From Sphingobium yanoikuyae (GTDB taxonomy: Bacteria; Pseudomonadota; Alphaproteobacteria; Sphingomonadales; Sphingomonadaceae): a stretch of DNA of 64,000 bases. The notes beneath the pieces are model-generated. The model did not search any database, was not told where the DNA came from, and was given only the letters and a program-made list of their open reading frames with translations. The position numbers were made by a program, and so were the translations under genes. The stretch covers positions 2,877,001 to 2,941,000 of the forward strand of contig NZ_CP139979.1 of assembly GCF_034424525.1 (NCBI RefSeq), written 5' to 3'. Below are positions 1 through 7,578 of this stretch, one piece after another. The stretch's first letter is position 1, and every line of letters starts with the position of its first letter.

Positions 1-600
1 GTTCAGCGTCTCGACCATCATGATACCGCGGCTCGAACTCCCGTGGCGCGGCTTGGCAAGCAAGGGAAAGACCATTTCCTCGCGCCCGCGCAAGACATCC
101 TTGGCCGATGCCGTCCGGGGCGTGTGAACGCCTGCGGCGGAGAGGAAGCGGGCTGTCGCCAGCTTGTCGCGCGCCATCGTCACGACCTGCTCGCTACTGA
201 CGGCAACATGGCAGCCAAGCGCCGCGAACTTGTCCCGGGCACGGGCAAAGGCAATCAGTTCGGTGTCGATGGTCGGCACGATCAGGCCGATATTTTCCTG
301 CTCGCATATTTCCAGCATCGCTGGAATGAATGCGGTGCTTTCCGCTGAAGGCGCTGCGAATGCCTTGTCCGCCTCGATACAGGCCGGGCTCCATTCCGGC
401 TGCAAATCACAGCCATAGATACTGAGATCCGCGCCCAGTTGTGCAGCCGACTGGCGAAAGCTGCGCAGCAGACTGACCCGGCGGCCGGCCGAACTCATCA
501 TCATGCGCAAGGACCGCCGGGAAGACGCGCGTCGTCCTGAATTTGCCACCAGGGTGATCGCCCCCTCTTGAGTAGGTTCGAAAACGACCGGCATGTTCAT
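1..600 (-). CDS. ATP-grasp family protein (C-terminus beyond window)
   Basis: The first 200 residues are visible and the reading frame runs off the left edge. The visible part resembles the pre-ATP-grasp and early ATP-grasp region of carbamoyl-phosphate-synthase-like or PylC-like ligases: a Rossmann-type start near residues 33-50 (SSAGRRVSLLRSF), the stretch LIVPTIDTELIAFA, and the ATP-binding segment MARDKLATARFL followed by FPLLAKPRHGSSSRGI. Such enzymes join a carboxylate to an amine using ATP. Its start overlaps the stop of the deacetylase gene (ATGA at 597-600), so it is the last visible gene of a tightly coupled left-facing operon. An internal ATG at 504 (MMMSSAGRR) fits family starts as well and could be the true start. 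Ligation of an amino acid to a free sugar amine is inference from the neighbouring deacetylase; the substrate is unknown. Confidence 0.8.
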   Translation of the reverse strand, partial: MNMPVVFEPTQEGAITLVANSGRRASSRRSLRMMMSSAGRRVSLLRSFRQSAAQLGADLSIYGCDLQPEWSPACIEADKAFAAPSAESTAFIPAMLEICEQENIGLIVPTIDTELIAFARARDKFAALGCHVAVSSEQVVTMARDKLATARFLSAAGVHTPRTASAKDVLRGREEMVFPLLAKPRHGSSSRGIMMVETLN

Positions 601-1280
601 GCTACCTCCCTTATCAGGGTGAAAGCCTCGGCCGCCGCGCAGGAAACGCAGGATCCTCTCACCATTGCCAGTGCTCTCAATGTTTCTAGCGACCGTTCAT
701 TGGGAAACGGTCGAACCTGCGACCGGAAGCAGGCAAACGCATCCAATTTCTGATCCAGATGGCTGGAGATGTCGATAAAGACATTGGGCTGGAACGCGGG
801 ACCAAGATAGGGTGCGGACCAGTTGGTTTCCGACACCGTTTCATAGGCGAGGATGCGCCGGGGATAATCCGGCCCCAACGGACGCGCCGCCACCATGGCC
901 GCATCGAAGACCAGCTTATGATCGAAATGCAGATCGCCCACAAAGGGGACCAGCAACATATCGGGCCGGCTCGTCATAACCGATTTCGCAATGGCGGCAT
1001 TGAGCGCGGCGCGCGATACGCCGTCCAGACCGGCTGCCGGAAAATCCAGAAACTGCGTCTGGGTGACGCCCAGCAGCCAATGCGCCTGGCGGGCCTCATC
1101 GCGCACCTGGTTAGCCTGATCCTCGTCGAACAATGGCGCCATGCCGCGCGTAACCACCAGGATTTCAACCTGGCACCCCATCGAGACCAGTCGCGCGATC
1201 GTGCCCCCACAGCCTAGAACCTCGTCATCGGGATGCGGTGCGATGACCAGCGCCCGCTGTACGGAATCGAGAGCCGTCAT
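597..1280 (-). CDS. PIG-L (LmbE-like) family N-deacetylase
   Basis: A 227-residue protein with the zinc motif APHPDDE at residues 14-20 and a later histidine pair region (DLHFDHKLV), the hallmarks of PIG-L/LmbE deacetylases that remove the acetyl group from N-acetylglucosamine-type substrates. The frame is open further upstream, but the ATG at 1280 overlaps the stop of the preceding gene (ATGA at 1277-1280) and gives the usual family start just before the ALVIAPHPDDE strand, so it is preferred. The stop overlaps the next gene's start in the same manner. In this glycan operon it probably exposes a free amine on a sugar, on a nucleotide sugar or on a lipid-linked intermediate. Which sugar is not shown by the sequence. 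Confidence 0.88.
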   Translation of the reverse strand: MTALDSVQRALVIAPHPDDEVLGCGGTIARLVSMGCQVEILVVTRGMAPLFDEDQANQVRDEARQAHWLLGVTQTQFLDFPAAGLDGVSRAALNAAIAKSVMTSRPDMLLVPFVGDLHFDHKLVFDAAMVAARPLGPDYPRRILAYETVSETNWSAPYLGPAFQPNVFIDISSHLDQKLDAFACFRSQVRPFPNERSLETLRALAMVRGSCVSCAAAEAFTLIREVA

Positions 1281-2200
1281 CGCGTCATCGACTCCCGTCC
1301 CAGAATGGCGTGGACAGGCAAGGCGCCATCCGCCGGGCAGGACCATTGCGTGACCTGCAGCCCGCCGTCATCGCCGCAGCGCACCGTAAAGCTGCTGTCG
1401 GTGCGCTCGACAATCTGCCCCGGCATGGACGCTCTGTAGCGCGACAGGGACACGGGATACGCCGCGGCGATGACGACCTTGCTGTCGTTCAATATCGTCC
1501 AGGCGCCCGGATAGGGCGCACCACAGGCGCGCACCATGCGCCAGATATCATCCACCGGCGCCGTCCAATCGATACGGGCATCCTCGGGCCGTCGGCGCGT
1601 GCCATAGCTGCTGTACCGTTCGTCCTGCGGCACCCCGGGCGCACGCCCATGGGCCAGGTCGATCAGCATGGGCGGCAATATTTCGGCCAGCATCGTCATA
1701 TGCCTGGCATAGAGAGATTCTGCCGTCTCATCCGATGCGACATGGAAGAAACGCTGTGCCAGGATCGGGCCACTGTCGACCCCGTCGTCGATCCTGAACA
1801 GGGTAGAGGCGGAAATCGGCTCATCGAGCAGGATGGTCCATGGGATGATCGCGCGCCCGCGCAACCGGGGCAGCGGCGCGGGGTGAAAACCGATCAGGCC
1901 GCCCGGTGCGCTGGCCTGCACGCGCGCGCCGCACAGTTGCGACCAGCCGATGACGAAGATGTAGTCGGGCGCGAGATCCTCGATCAGCTCGAGACTGGAC
2001 TGTGCGTTGATGTTCGACACCGTGACGAGCCGCGTCGCCAGCGCCGCCGCATCGCCGGACAAATCCACGAAATCGGAATGACGATGGCCAAGCGTGACCG
2101 GCAGCGTCAAGACCGCCGCCAAATCCCATGCCGGCGAAGCCGCAAGGCATTTCAGCGCAACGCGCGTGCTCTCAACTGCGCCAACGAGCACCGCTCTCAT
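1277..2200 (-). CDS. formyltransferase family protein, probable sugar N-formyltransferase
   Basis: A 307-residue protein with a formyl_trans_N fold. The signature FHPAPLPRLRGRAIIPW (about residues 104-120) and the following DDGVDSGPIL match methionyl-tRNA formyltransferases and the related sugar N-formyltransferases, which use N10-formyltetrahydrofolate. The C-terminal part (from about residue 205) resembles the formyl_trans_C domain. Its place between a phosphoglycosyl transferase and a PIG-L deacetylase argues for formylating an amino sugar rather than initiator tRNA. One oddity is the residue two before the catalytic His: it is normally Asn (NxH) and here reads Gly (GFH), so activity should not be assumed. 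The start overlaps the previous gene by 29 bases. The MRAVLVGAVEST beginning is typical of the fold. Confidence 0.85.
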   Translation of the reverse strand: MRAVLVGAVESTRVALKCLAASPAWDLAAVLTLPVTLGHRHSDFVDLSGDAAALATRLVTVSNINAQSSLELIEDLAPDYIFVIGWSQLCGARVQASAPGGLIGFHPAPLPRLRGRAIIPWTILLDEPISASTLFRIDDGVDSGPILAQRFFHVASDETAESLYARHMTMLAEILPPMLIDLAHGRAPGVPQDERYSSYGTRRRPEDARIDWTAPVDDIWRMVRACGAPYPGAWTILNDSKVVIAAAYPVSLSRYRASMPGQIVERTDSSFTVRCGDDGGLQVTQWSCPADGALPVHAILGRESMTR

Positions 2201-2774
2201 AGGCCCTCCTTATGGATGCTGGATCGGTTCGCTCCCCCGTCAATGCGACGAGGACGGTGCGCCAGAGTATGTTGATGTCGAGCGACAGGCTGCGATGATC
2301 GATATACCAGAGATCGAGCGCCATCTTGTCGGCATCGCTCAGCAGCGTGTTGCCGTTGACCTGCGCCCAGCCGGTGAGCCCGGGCCTGACGGCGCACCGT
2401 GCCTGACCAAGTTTTCCGGCCGCCACGATCGTTGCAGGCAGCAACGGTCGCGGCCCGATCAATGCCATGTCGCCCGTGAAGATGTGCCACAATTGCGGCA
2501 ATTCATCGAGCCGCACCGCCCTGAGCGCGCGACCGACCGGCGTCGTCCGGGCCGCATCGGGGAGCAGATCACCGTCCGCATCGTGCACATTCGTCATGGT
2601 GCGGAACTTGACCAGCGTGAACAGCCGCCCGTCCCGCGTCACACGGCGCTGCCGGAACAGGATCGGTCGGCCATCGGTCAGGGCGATCACGCCTGCCACT
2701 GCGGCCATCACCGGCACGGCCACCAGCAGCCCGACAGCCGATATCCCCACATCGAGAAGCCGGATCGATGACAT
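2172..2774 (-). CDS. monotopic phosphoglycosyl transferase (PglC/WcaJ-C-terminal type sugar transferase)
   Basis: A 200-residue bacterial sugar transferase (PF02397) of the short PglC-like form. It has one N-terminal hydrophobic reentrant helix (residues 8-32), the basic/FRxMT block (VKFRTMTNVHDADG, about 55-69), the catalytic DE pair in VRLDELPQLWHIFTGDM, and GPRPLLPATI followed by RPGLTGWAQVNG. These enzymes move a phospho-sugar from a UDP-sugar to undecaprenyl phosphate at the inner membrane and so start glycan assembly. There is no N-terminal multi-helix domain as in WbaP/WcaJ. Its start shares a base with the stop of the GT4 gene (TGATG at 2772-2776). With the dehydratase and aminotransferase at 5515-8793, the likely substrate is a UDP-diamino- or formamido-sugar. 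That specificity is inferred. Confidence 0.9.
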   Translation of the reverse strand: MSSIRLLDVGISAVGLLVAVPVMAAVAGVIALTDGRPILFRQRRVTRDGRLFTLVKFRTMTNVHDADGDLLPDAARTTPVGRALRAVRLDELPQLWHIFTGDMALIGPRPLLPATIVAAGKLGQARCAVRPGLTGWAQVNGNTLLSDADKMALDLWYIDHRSLSLDINILWRTVLVALTGERTDPASIRRAYESGARWRS

Positions 2775-3970
2775 CAGCCTCCTCCCGTCGCAAACGCCCG
2801 CACAGGTGCAGCGGATCGATCGGGTTGAACAGGGACGCCCGTCGGCTGGGCAAGCAGGCCCATCGTGTCGAGCAGCATCGCATTCACCTTCTCGACCGAG
2901 AAATGCTCCTCCACCGTCCGCCGTGCCGCCGCACCCATGGCGACGACCAGCCCCGGATCGGCCGCGATACGCAACATCGCATTGGCAAGTGCCTGGTGGT
3001 TGCGCGGCGGGACCAGAAAACCATTCTCCCCCTCGACCACGGGCTCCCTGCAGCCGGGCATGTCGGTGGTGATCACGCCTCGCCCGGTTGCCATCGCCTC
3101 CAACAGCGTGCGCGGCAGCCCTTCACGATACCAGCTGGGCAATACGAAGACGCTCGCCTGGGCAAGATGCGGCCGGACGTCCTGCGTCTCGCCGCAATAT
3201 TCCAGCAGGCCATCCCGGTTCCATTGCGCGATCGTCTCACGAGAAATGGCGGCAGGATTGCTGTCGAACGGACCGAGCAGGCGGAAACGGATGTCAGGCC
3301 GCTCCGCCCGGACCAGACGCGCTGCTTTGGCATAATCATCAAGGCCCTTGTTGCGCAGCAGCCGGGCGATCATCAGGAAGCTCAGCCCCACTTCGGGGAG
3401 CGGCTGGCAAGCATAATGATCGAGGTCGACGCCCGATCCGGGCACCTGAATGACCTGGGCGCCCTCATCGATGATGCCATGGGCCAGCATTTCGTGCCGA
3501 TCGTCGCGATTGAACACGAACACGGCCCGGGCGTGCGCCAGCGCGCGACGATAGAGAAAGGAAACGAGACGCCGGACATGGCGCAGGCGGCCGGACATGT
3601 CGTCGCTGAACACATGCCCCAAGCCACTCACCATCGCATAAAAGCGCGTCCTGCCGACACAACGGGTCGCCAAACCGCCATAGATGATCGGCTTTTGCGT
3701 ATAGGCGAGCACGATATCTGGCCGTTCGCGCCACAGCATCACCAGCAGCCAGGAAAAAGTTTGCACGTCGCGAAACGGATTCATCCCCGTGCGCGCCATC
3801 GGCATGTGGCGGAAGCGCACGCCCAGCGCGGCGAGCCTCGCCTCGACCGCCGCATCCCGATCAGGAGCGCAGGCGATGACCTCATGTCCGTTCGCCACCA
3901 TCGATGCGAGCAGGCGCCCGCGAAAATTGATCAGCGAGAAAGTCAGGCTGGAGACGACGACGATCTTCAT
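2774..3970 (-). CDS. glycosyltransferase family 4 (PglA-like)
   Basis: A 398-residue GT-B glycosyltransferase. The N-terminus MKIVVVSSLTFSLINFRGRLL and the segment AYTQKPIIYGGLATR are typical of PglA/CapM-like GT4 enzymes that add the second sugar to an undecaprenyl-diphosphate-linked residue. The C-terminal nucleotide-sugar site carries the EX7E motif (EGLPRTLLE) followed by ATGRGVITTDMPGCREPV. An ATG four codons upstream exists, but 3970 gives ATGA overlap with the preceding gene and the conserved start. It lies directly before the phosphoglycosyl transferase gene, as expected if it extends that enzyme's product. Donor and acceptor sugars cannot be read from the sequence. Confidence 0.9.
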   Translation of the reverse strand: MKIVVVSSLTFSLINFRGRLLASMVANGHEVIACAPDRDAAVEARLAALGVRFRHMPMARTGMNPFRDVQTFSWLLVMLWRERPDIVLAYTQKPIIYGGLATRCVGRTRFYAMVSGLGHVFSDDMSGRLRHVRRLVSFLYRRALAHARAVFVFNRDDRHEMLAHGIIDEGAQVIQVPGSGVDLDHYACQPLPEVGLSFLMIARLLRNKGLDDYAKAARLVRAERPDIRFRLLGPFDSNPAAISRETIAQWNRDGLLEYCGETQDVRPHLAQASVFVLPSWYREGLPRTLLEAMATGRGVITTDMPGCREPVVEGENGFLVPPRNHQALANAMLRIAADPGLVVAMGAAARRTVEEHFSVEKVNAMLLDTMGLLAQPTGVPVQPDRSAAPVRAFATGGG

Positions 3971-5154
3971 AGCGCCTCGCACTGCATGGCACGCGCCGAT
4001 GGCCCCGGCTCGTCGCTCTCGATCCGTCCCGCAACCTGTCGAAACAGCGCATCATAGCGCTTCACGACCTGATCGATCGCGAACATCTCGCTGATGCGCT
4101 GGCGCGCGGCACCGCCCAGCATCACCCGTTCCTCCGGCCGCAAATGGCATAGTTCCATCAACGCCAGCGCGAGGGCTGTCGGATTGCGCGGCGGCACGGT
4201 GCGGCCCGTCGCTCCGATGACCCAGCCCGTGTCGCCGACATCGGTGCCGACACAGGGTATGGCCTTGGCCATCGCCTCACCCACAATATTGGGAAATCCC
4301 TCGCCCCAGGCCGAGGGCAAGGCGAGGATATCGACGCCGCCGAGCCATTGCGCGACATCGCTCCGTTGCCCCGAAAGCGTCCAGTACCCGGTCGGCAAGG
4401 CCGAGAGCGCGTCCGCGATCTCCGGCGTCGGCCGGTCCATCCCCTCTCCCACGATCAGCAGATGCGCCGGCATACGGGCGGGATGCAGCCGGGCGAAGGC
4501 CGATACCAGATTGGCGGCATCCTTCATTGGATGCGCCCGCGCGACCATCGCGATCACGATGCGGTCGGGCGCGATGCCGAAAATCCGGCGAAGCCGATCC
4601 TGGGCCTCCGCCCGCTGCCCGTCCGCGTCCAGATCGAACCCATTGGGGATGACCATCGCCCGCGTGGGATCAAAGCCTATGGCCCGATATTGCTGCATCG
4701 CCACCCGGGCATTGTAGATGATCGCCTGCGGCCGCCGTGAAAGCAGCGCCTGGGTCCGCAGGACGAGGCGGGTCAGCCTCTTTTCATGCACATAGCCACC
4801 GCCAAGCGAATGACGAACATTCCAGATGACCGGCGCGCCGGTACGCGCCAGCATCGTCGCGCACATGGTCGCCAACTGGGCATGGTGCATCCACGCCATG
4901 ATCACGTCGGGACGCTCGCGCCGGACAAGCGCAGCCAGCCGGAGCGTCGCCGGCAAGGCGGTCGCAACGCTGGTCATCCCCAAGGCATGGACCCGCACGC
5001 CATTGTCCTGCAGTCGCTGGCCGACAAAGCCTGGCGGCATCAGCGAGGCCACCACCACGTCCTGGTCCTGCGCGGACGAATGGTGGAGCAGGCGCATGAG
5101 CATCGCCTCGGCTCCGCCCACGTTCAATCCGGTTATGACATGAAGCAGCTTCAT
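3967..5154 (-). CDS. glycosyltransferase family 4
   Basis: A 395-residue GT-B enzyme and the first gene of the left-facing operon. The N-terminus MKLLHVITGLNVGGAEAMLMRLL is the classic GT4 start with the glycine-rich GGAE loop. The C-terminal half has the EX7E motif (EGFPNIVGE) followed by AMAKAIPCVGTDVGDTGWVIG. The frame stays open to 5313, but residues before 5154 are not family-like and the ATG at 5154 gives the conserved start. It probably adds a later residue of the repeat unit made by this locus. The stop overlaps the next gene (ATGA at 3967-3970). Confidence 0.9.
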   Translation of the reverse strand: MKLLHVITGLNVGGAEAMLMRLLHHSSAQDQDVVVASLMPPGFVGQRLQDNGVRVHALGMTSVATALPATLRLAALVRRERPDVIMAWMHHAQLATMCATMLARTGAPVIWNVRHSLGGGYVHEKRLTRLVLRTQALLSRRPQAIIYNARVAMQQYRAIGFDPTRAMVIPNGFDLDADGQRAEAQDRLRRIFGIAPDRIVIAMVARAHPMKDAANLVSAFARLHPARMPAHLLIVGEGMDRPTPEIADALSALPTGYWTLSGQRSDVAQWLGGVDILALPSAWGEGFPNIVGEAMAKAIPCVGTDVGDTGWVIGATGRTVPPRNPTALALALMELCHLRPEERVMLGGAARQRISEMFAIDQVVKRYDALFRQVAGRIESDEPGPSARAMQCEAL

Positions 5155-5514
5155 GGACGTGCCGGCCCCAAAAAATCGCCCGAAGATGGCTTCGCGACGT
5201 GCCCCTGATGGAAGCGTCCCTATTAGATCGAAGCGCAGCGCCAGCCTGCTCGCTATTTTAGGCCCTATCCATGGGGGCAAGGCGCCGCGACCGGCAGCAC
5301 TACTTTTGAGCATGGTAGGGCATTTGGGGGGAGGCGCCCCACCACAAGAGCCATCACCGTACCCCTCTTCGGGATGTCCCTATGCCCAGCTTACCGCAGG
5401 CGGCCATCGACCTAACCTGTTCAAGGAGGCCGTGTTCGGATGGATCTCGTGGCCTGAGCGCCCGGGCGCTCAGGCGGTCACCGAAACTTGGCTTGCATCG
5501 ACAAGGGGAAAACC
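5155..5514. promoter_or_regulatory. divergent intergenic region between two glycan operons
   Basis: These 360 bases separate the left-facing glycosyltransferase operon (start 5154) from the right-facing dehydratase operon (start 5515), so the promoters of both should lie here. I see no convincing -35/-10 pair. The clearest element is a 24-base perfect palindrome at 5452-5475, listed separately. No believable small gene is present. Confidence 0.5.
5452..5475. promoter_or_regulatory. 24-base perfect palindrome upstream of the dehydratase gene
   Basis: The half site GCCTGAGCGCCC is followed directly by its exact reverse complement GGGCGCTCAGGC. It ends 39 bases before the ATG at 5515. It could be a repressor/activator operator or, in RNA, a GC hairpin in the leader of the export operon. 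There is no run of T after it, so a simple terminator is unlikely. Confidence 0.55.
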
Positions 5515-7566
5515 ATGCCTATAGCCGGTGAACTTCGCGCCCTGTTTCGCAAATGGCGCACACCTACCTATATGGCCTATGATTCATGGGCGATAGCAAC
5601 CTCGCTCGGCATCGCCCTGATCCTGCGCATGAACGGTGCCGTCCCGGAGCATATGGTCGACGGCGCGTTGCACAGCCTGCCGATCTTCATCCTTGTGGGC
5701 CTGGTGACCTTTCATTGGAGCGGGCTTTACAACCGCATCTGGCGCCTCGCCTCCCTGCCGGACCTGATCCGGCTGGTCGAGGCCGCGATCCTGGCCATCA
5801 CCGCAACGATGATCGTCCTGATGCTGAGCCAGGGACAGCGCTGGATGCCCACTTCGGTGCCGTTCATCCAATGCCTGGTCCTGATCTCGCTCCTGTCCGC
5901 CGGGCGCCTGTGGCGCCGCGTGCTGCGCAACATGACGCGCGGCCTGAACCGCATCAACCTGCCCGGCATGCGCGACAATGCGCGACGCTCCGACATCGCC
6001 GTCAGCCAGCAGCGCGCCCTGATCGTGGGTCATCCCGAATATGTCGAAACCATCCTGCGCCATCTGGAGATGCTGCCGACGCCCCCCTATCTGCCCGTCG
6101 GCATTCTCGACCTGGACAGCGGCGAGGCGCATTTGCGGCTACGAGGCGTGCCGATGCTGGGCGGGGTCGAAGCGATCGACCATGTCGTGTCGCACCTCAC
6201 CGCGCGCAATCAGCGGCCCACCTGCATCATCCTGGCCACAGGTCCCGAGGACGTGGTCGGCCCGCAAAAGCTGAAACTGGTCACGGCGGCGCAAACGCTC
6301 AACCTGTCCGTCTTGCGTGCGCCGCCGGCAACGGAGATCAACAAGCCGCTCGACCTCCAGCTGATCAATCTCGCCGATCTGCTCGACCGGCCCCAGACCC
6401 AGCTCGACGCGCAAATCGTCCATCGGGCGATCAAGGGGCAGCGCGTGCTGATCACTGGCGCCGGAGGATCGATCGGTCGGGAACTGGCACGCCAGGTTGC
6501 CGTCTTCGAGCCGTCCGAACTGCTGCTGCTCGATTGTGGCGAGTTCAATCTTTATTCGGTCGAAATGGAAATCCGGGAAAATTATCCCGCCATTTCCTGC
6601 CATGCGCTGCTCTGTTCGGTGCGGCAGCGGCAACATGTGATGGCCGTATTTGCCGAATGGAAACCCCATTTCGTCTTTCATGCCGCCGCGCTCAAACATG
6701 TGCCGTTGGTCGAGACCAATGTCTGCGCGGGTGTGCAGACCAACGTGCTCGGCACATGCAATGTCGCGGACGCGGCCAAGCGCCATGGCGTCAGGGCCAT
6801 GGTTCAGGTGTCGACCGACAAGGCCGTCAATCCGGTCGGCGTGATGGGTGCCACGAAGCGGCTGGGCGAACTTTACTGCCAGGCGCTTGACCTCGAAGGC
6901 GCCGGAAACCCCGGCGCACCACGCTTCATGACCGTCCGCTTCGGCAATGTGCTGGGCTCCAGCGGCTCGCTCATTCCCCTGTTCCAGCGCCAGTTGGAGA
7001 GCCGCTCGCCGCTCACCGTGACGCATCCGGAAATCACGCGCTTCTTCATGACCGTGCACGAGGCCGTGCAACTCATCCTGCACAGCACCGCGCGCGCCAT
7101 GGAATATGGCCTGAAACGCGGGCGCATCATCGTGCTCGACATGGGCGAACCGGTAAAGATCATCGACATCGCCCGGCGCATGATCCGCCTGGCCGGCCTC
7201 GCCCCCGAGCGAGACGTGCCGATCAAGATCGTCGGCCTTCGCCCCGGCGAGAAGCTGTATGAGGAATTGTTCGACGAACGCGAACGCCAGTTGCCGTCCG
7301 ACCTTACCGGCGTGTTCGAGGCCGAACCGGTGCCCGTACCGCCGGCACGGCTGCAGGCCGGCTTTGAGCAACTGGAACGCGCCGTCCTGGCCCATGATCA
7401 GGTCGAGGTGCGCCATCTGCTGTTCGAGATGCTGGATGCCGTGACCAGGGAAGCCCCGCTGCCGCCCCGCCCCCTGGACAAGGAAAATTGCCTCACGGCC
7501 ATCAAAAAATCGCAGATCGCCAAGCCGACATGGCCGCAGGACGGCGCCGTCCGCCAGATGCAATAA
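5515..7566 (+). CDS. membrane-anchored nucleoside-diphosphate-sugar 4,6-dehydratase (PglF/WbpM/CapD-like)
   Basis: A 683-residue protein of the large-dehydratase type. About four N-terminal transmembrane helices (residues 15-130) are followed by a CoA-binding-like domain (NADQR-type, about 165-290) and a C-terminal extended SDR domain with the NAD motif GAGGSIG (about 314-320). The active-site region VSTDKAVNP (about 432-440) and VMGATKR carry Met where most SDRs have Tyr, the SMK triad known for WbpM/PglF enzymes. The family converts UDP-GlcNAc to its 4-keto-6-deoxy form. The ATG at 5515 has a good ribosome site (AAGGGG); an upstream in-frame start at 5488 lacks one. It begins the right-facing operon and supplies the keto-sugar for the adjacent aminotransferase. 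Confidence 0.92.
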   Translation: MPIAGELRALFRKWRTPTYMAYDSWAIATSLGIALILRMNGAVPEHMVDGALHSLPIFILVGLVTFHWSGLYNRIWRLASLPDLIRLVEAAILAITATMIVLMLSQGQRWMPTSVPFIQCLVLISLLSAGRLWRRVLRNMTRGLNRINLPGMRDNARRSDIAVSQQRALIVGHPEYVETILRHLEMLPTPPYLPVGILDLDSGEAHLRLRGVPMLGGVEAIDHVVSHLTARNQRPTCIILATGPEDVVGPQKLKLVTAAQTLNLSVLRAPPATEINKPLDLQLINLADLLDRPQTQLDAQIVHRAIKGQRVLITGAGGSIGRELARQVAVFEPSELLLLDCGEFNLYSVEMEIRENYPAISCHALLCSVRQRQHVMAVFAEWKPHFVFHAAALKHVPLVETNVCAGVQTNVLGTCNVADAAKRHGVRAMVQVSTDKAVNPVGVMGATKRLGELYCQALDLEGAGNPGAPRFMTVRFGNVLGSSGSLIPLFQRQLESRSPLTVTHPEITRFFMTVHEAVQLILHSTARAMEYGLKRGRIIVLDMGEPVKIIDIARRMIRLAGLAPERDVPIKIVGLRPGEKLYEELFDERERQLPSDLTGVFEAEPVPVPPARLQAGFEQLERAVLAHDQVEVRHLLFEMLDAVTREAPLPPRPLDKENCLTAIKKSQIAKPTWPQDGAVRQMQ

Positions 7567-7578
7567 GGGAGGGAAAGG

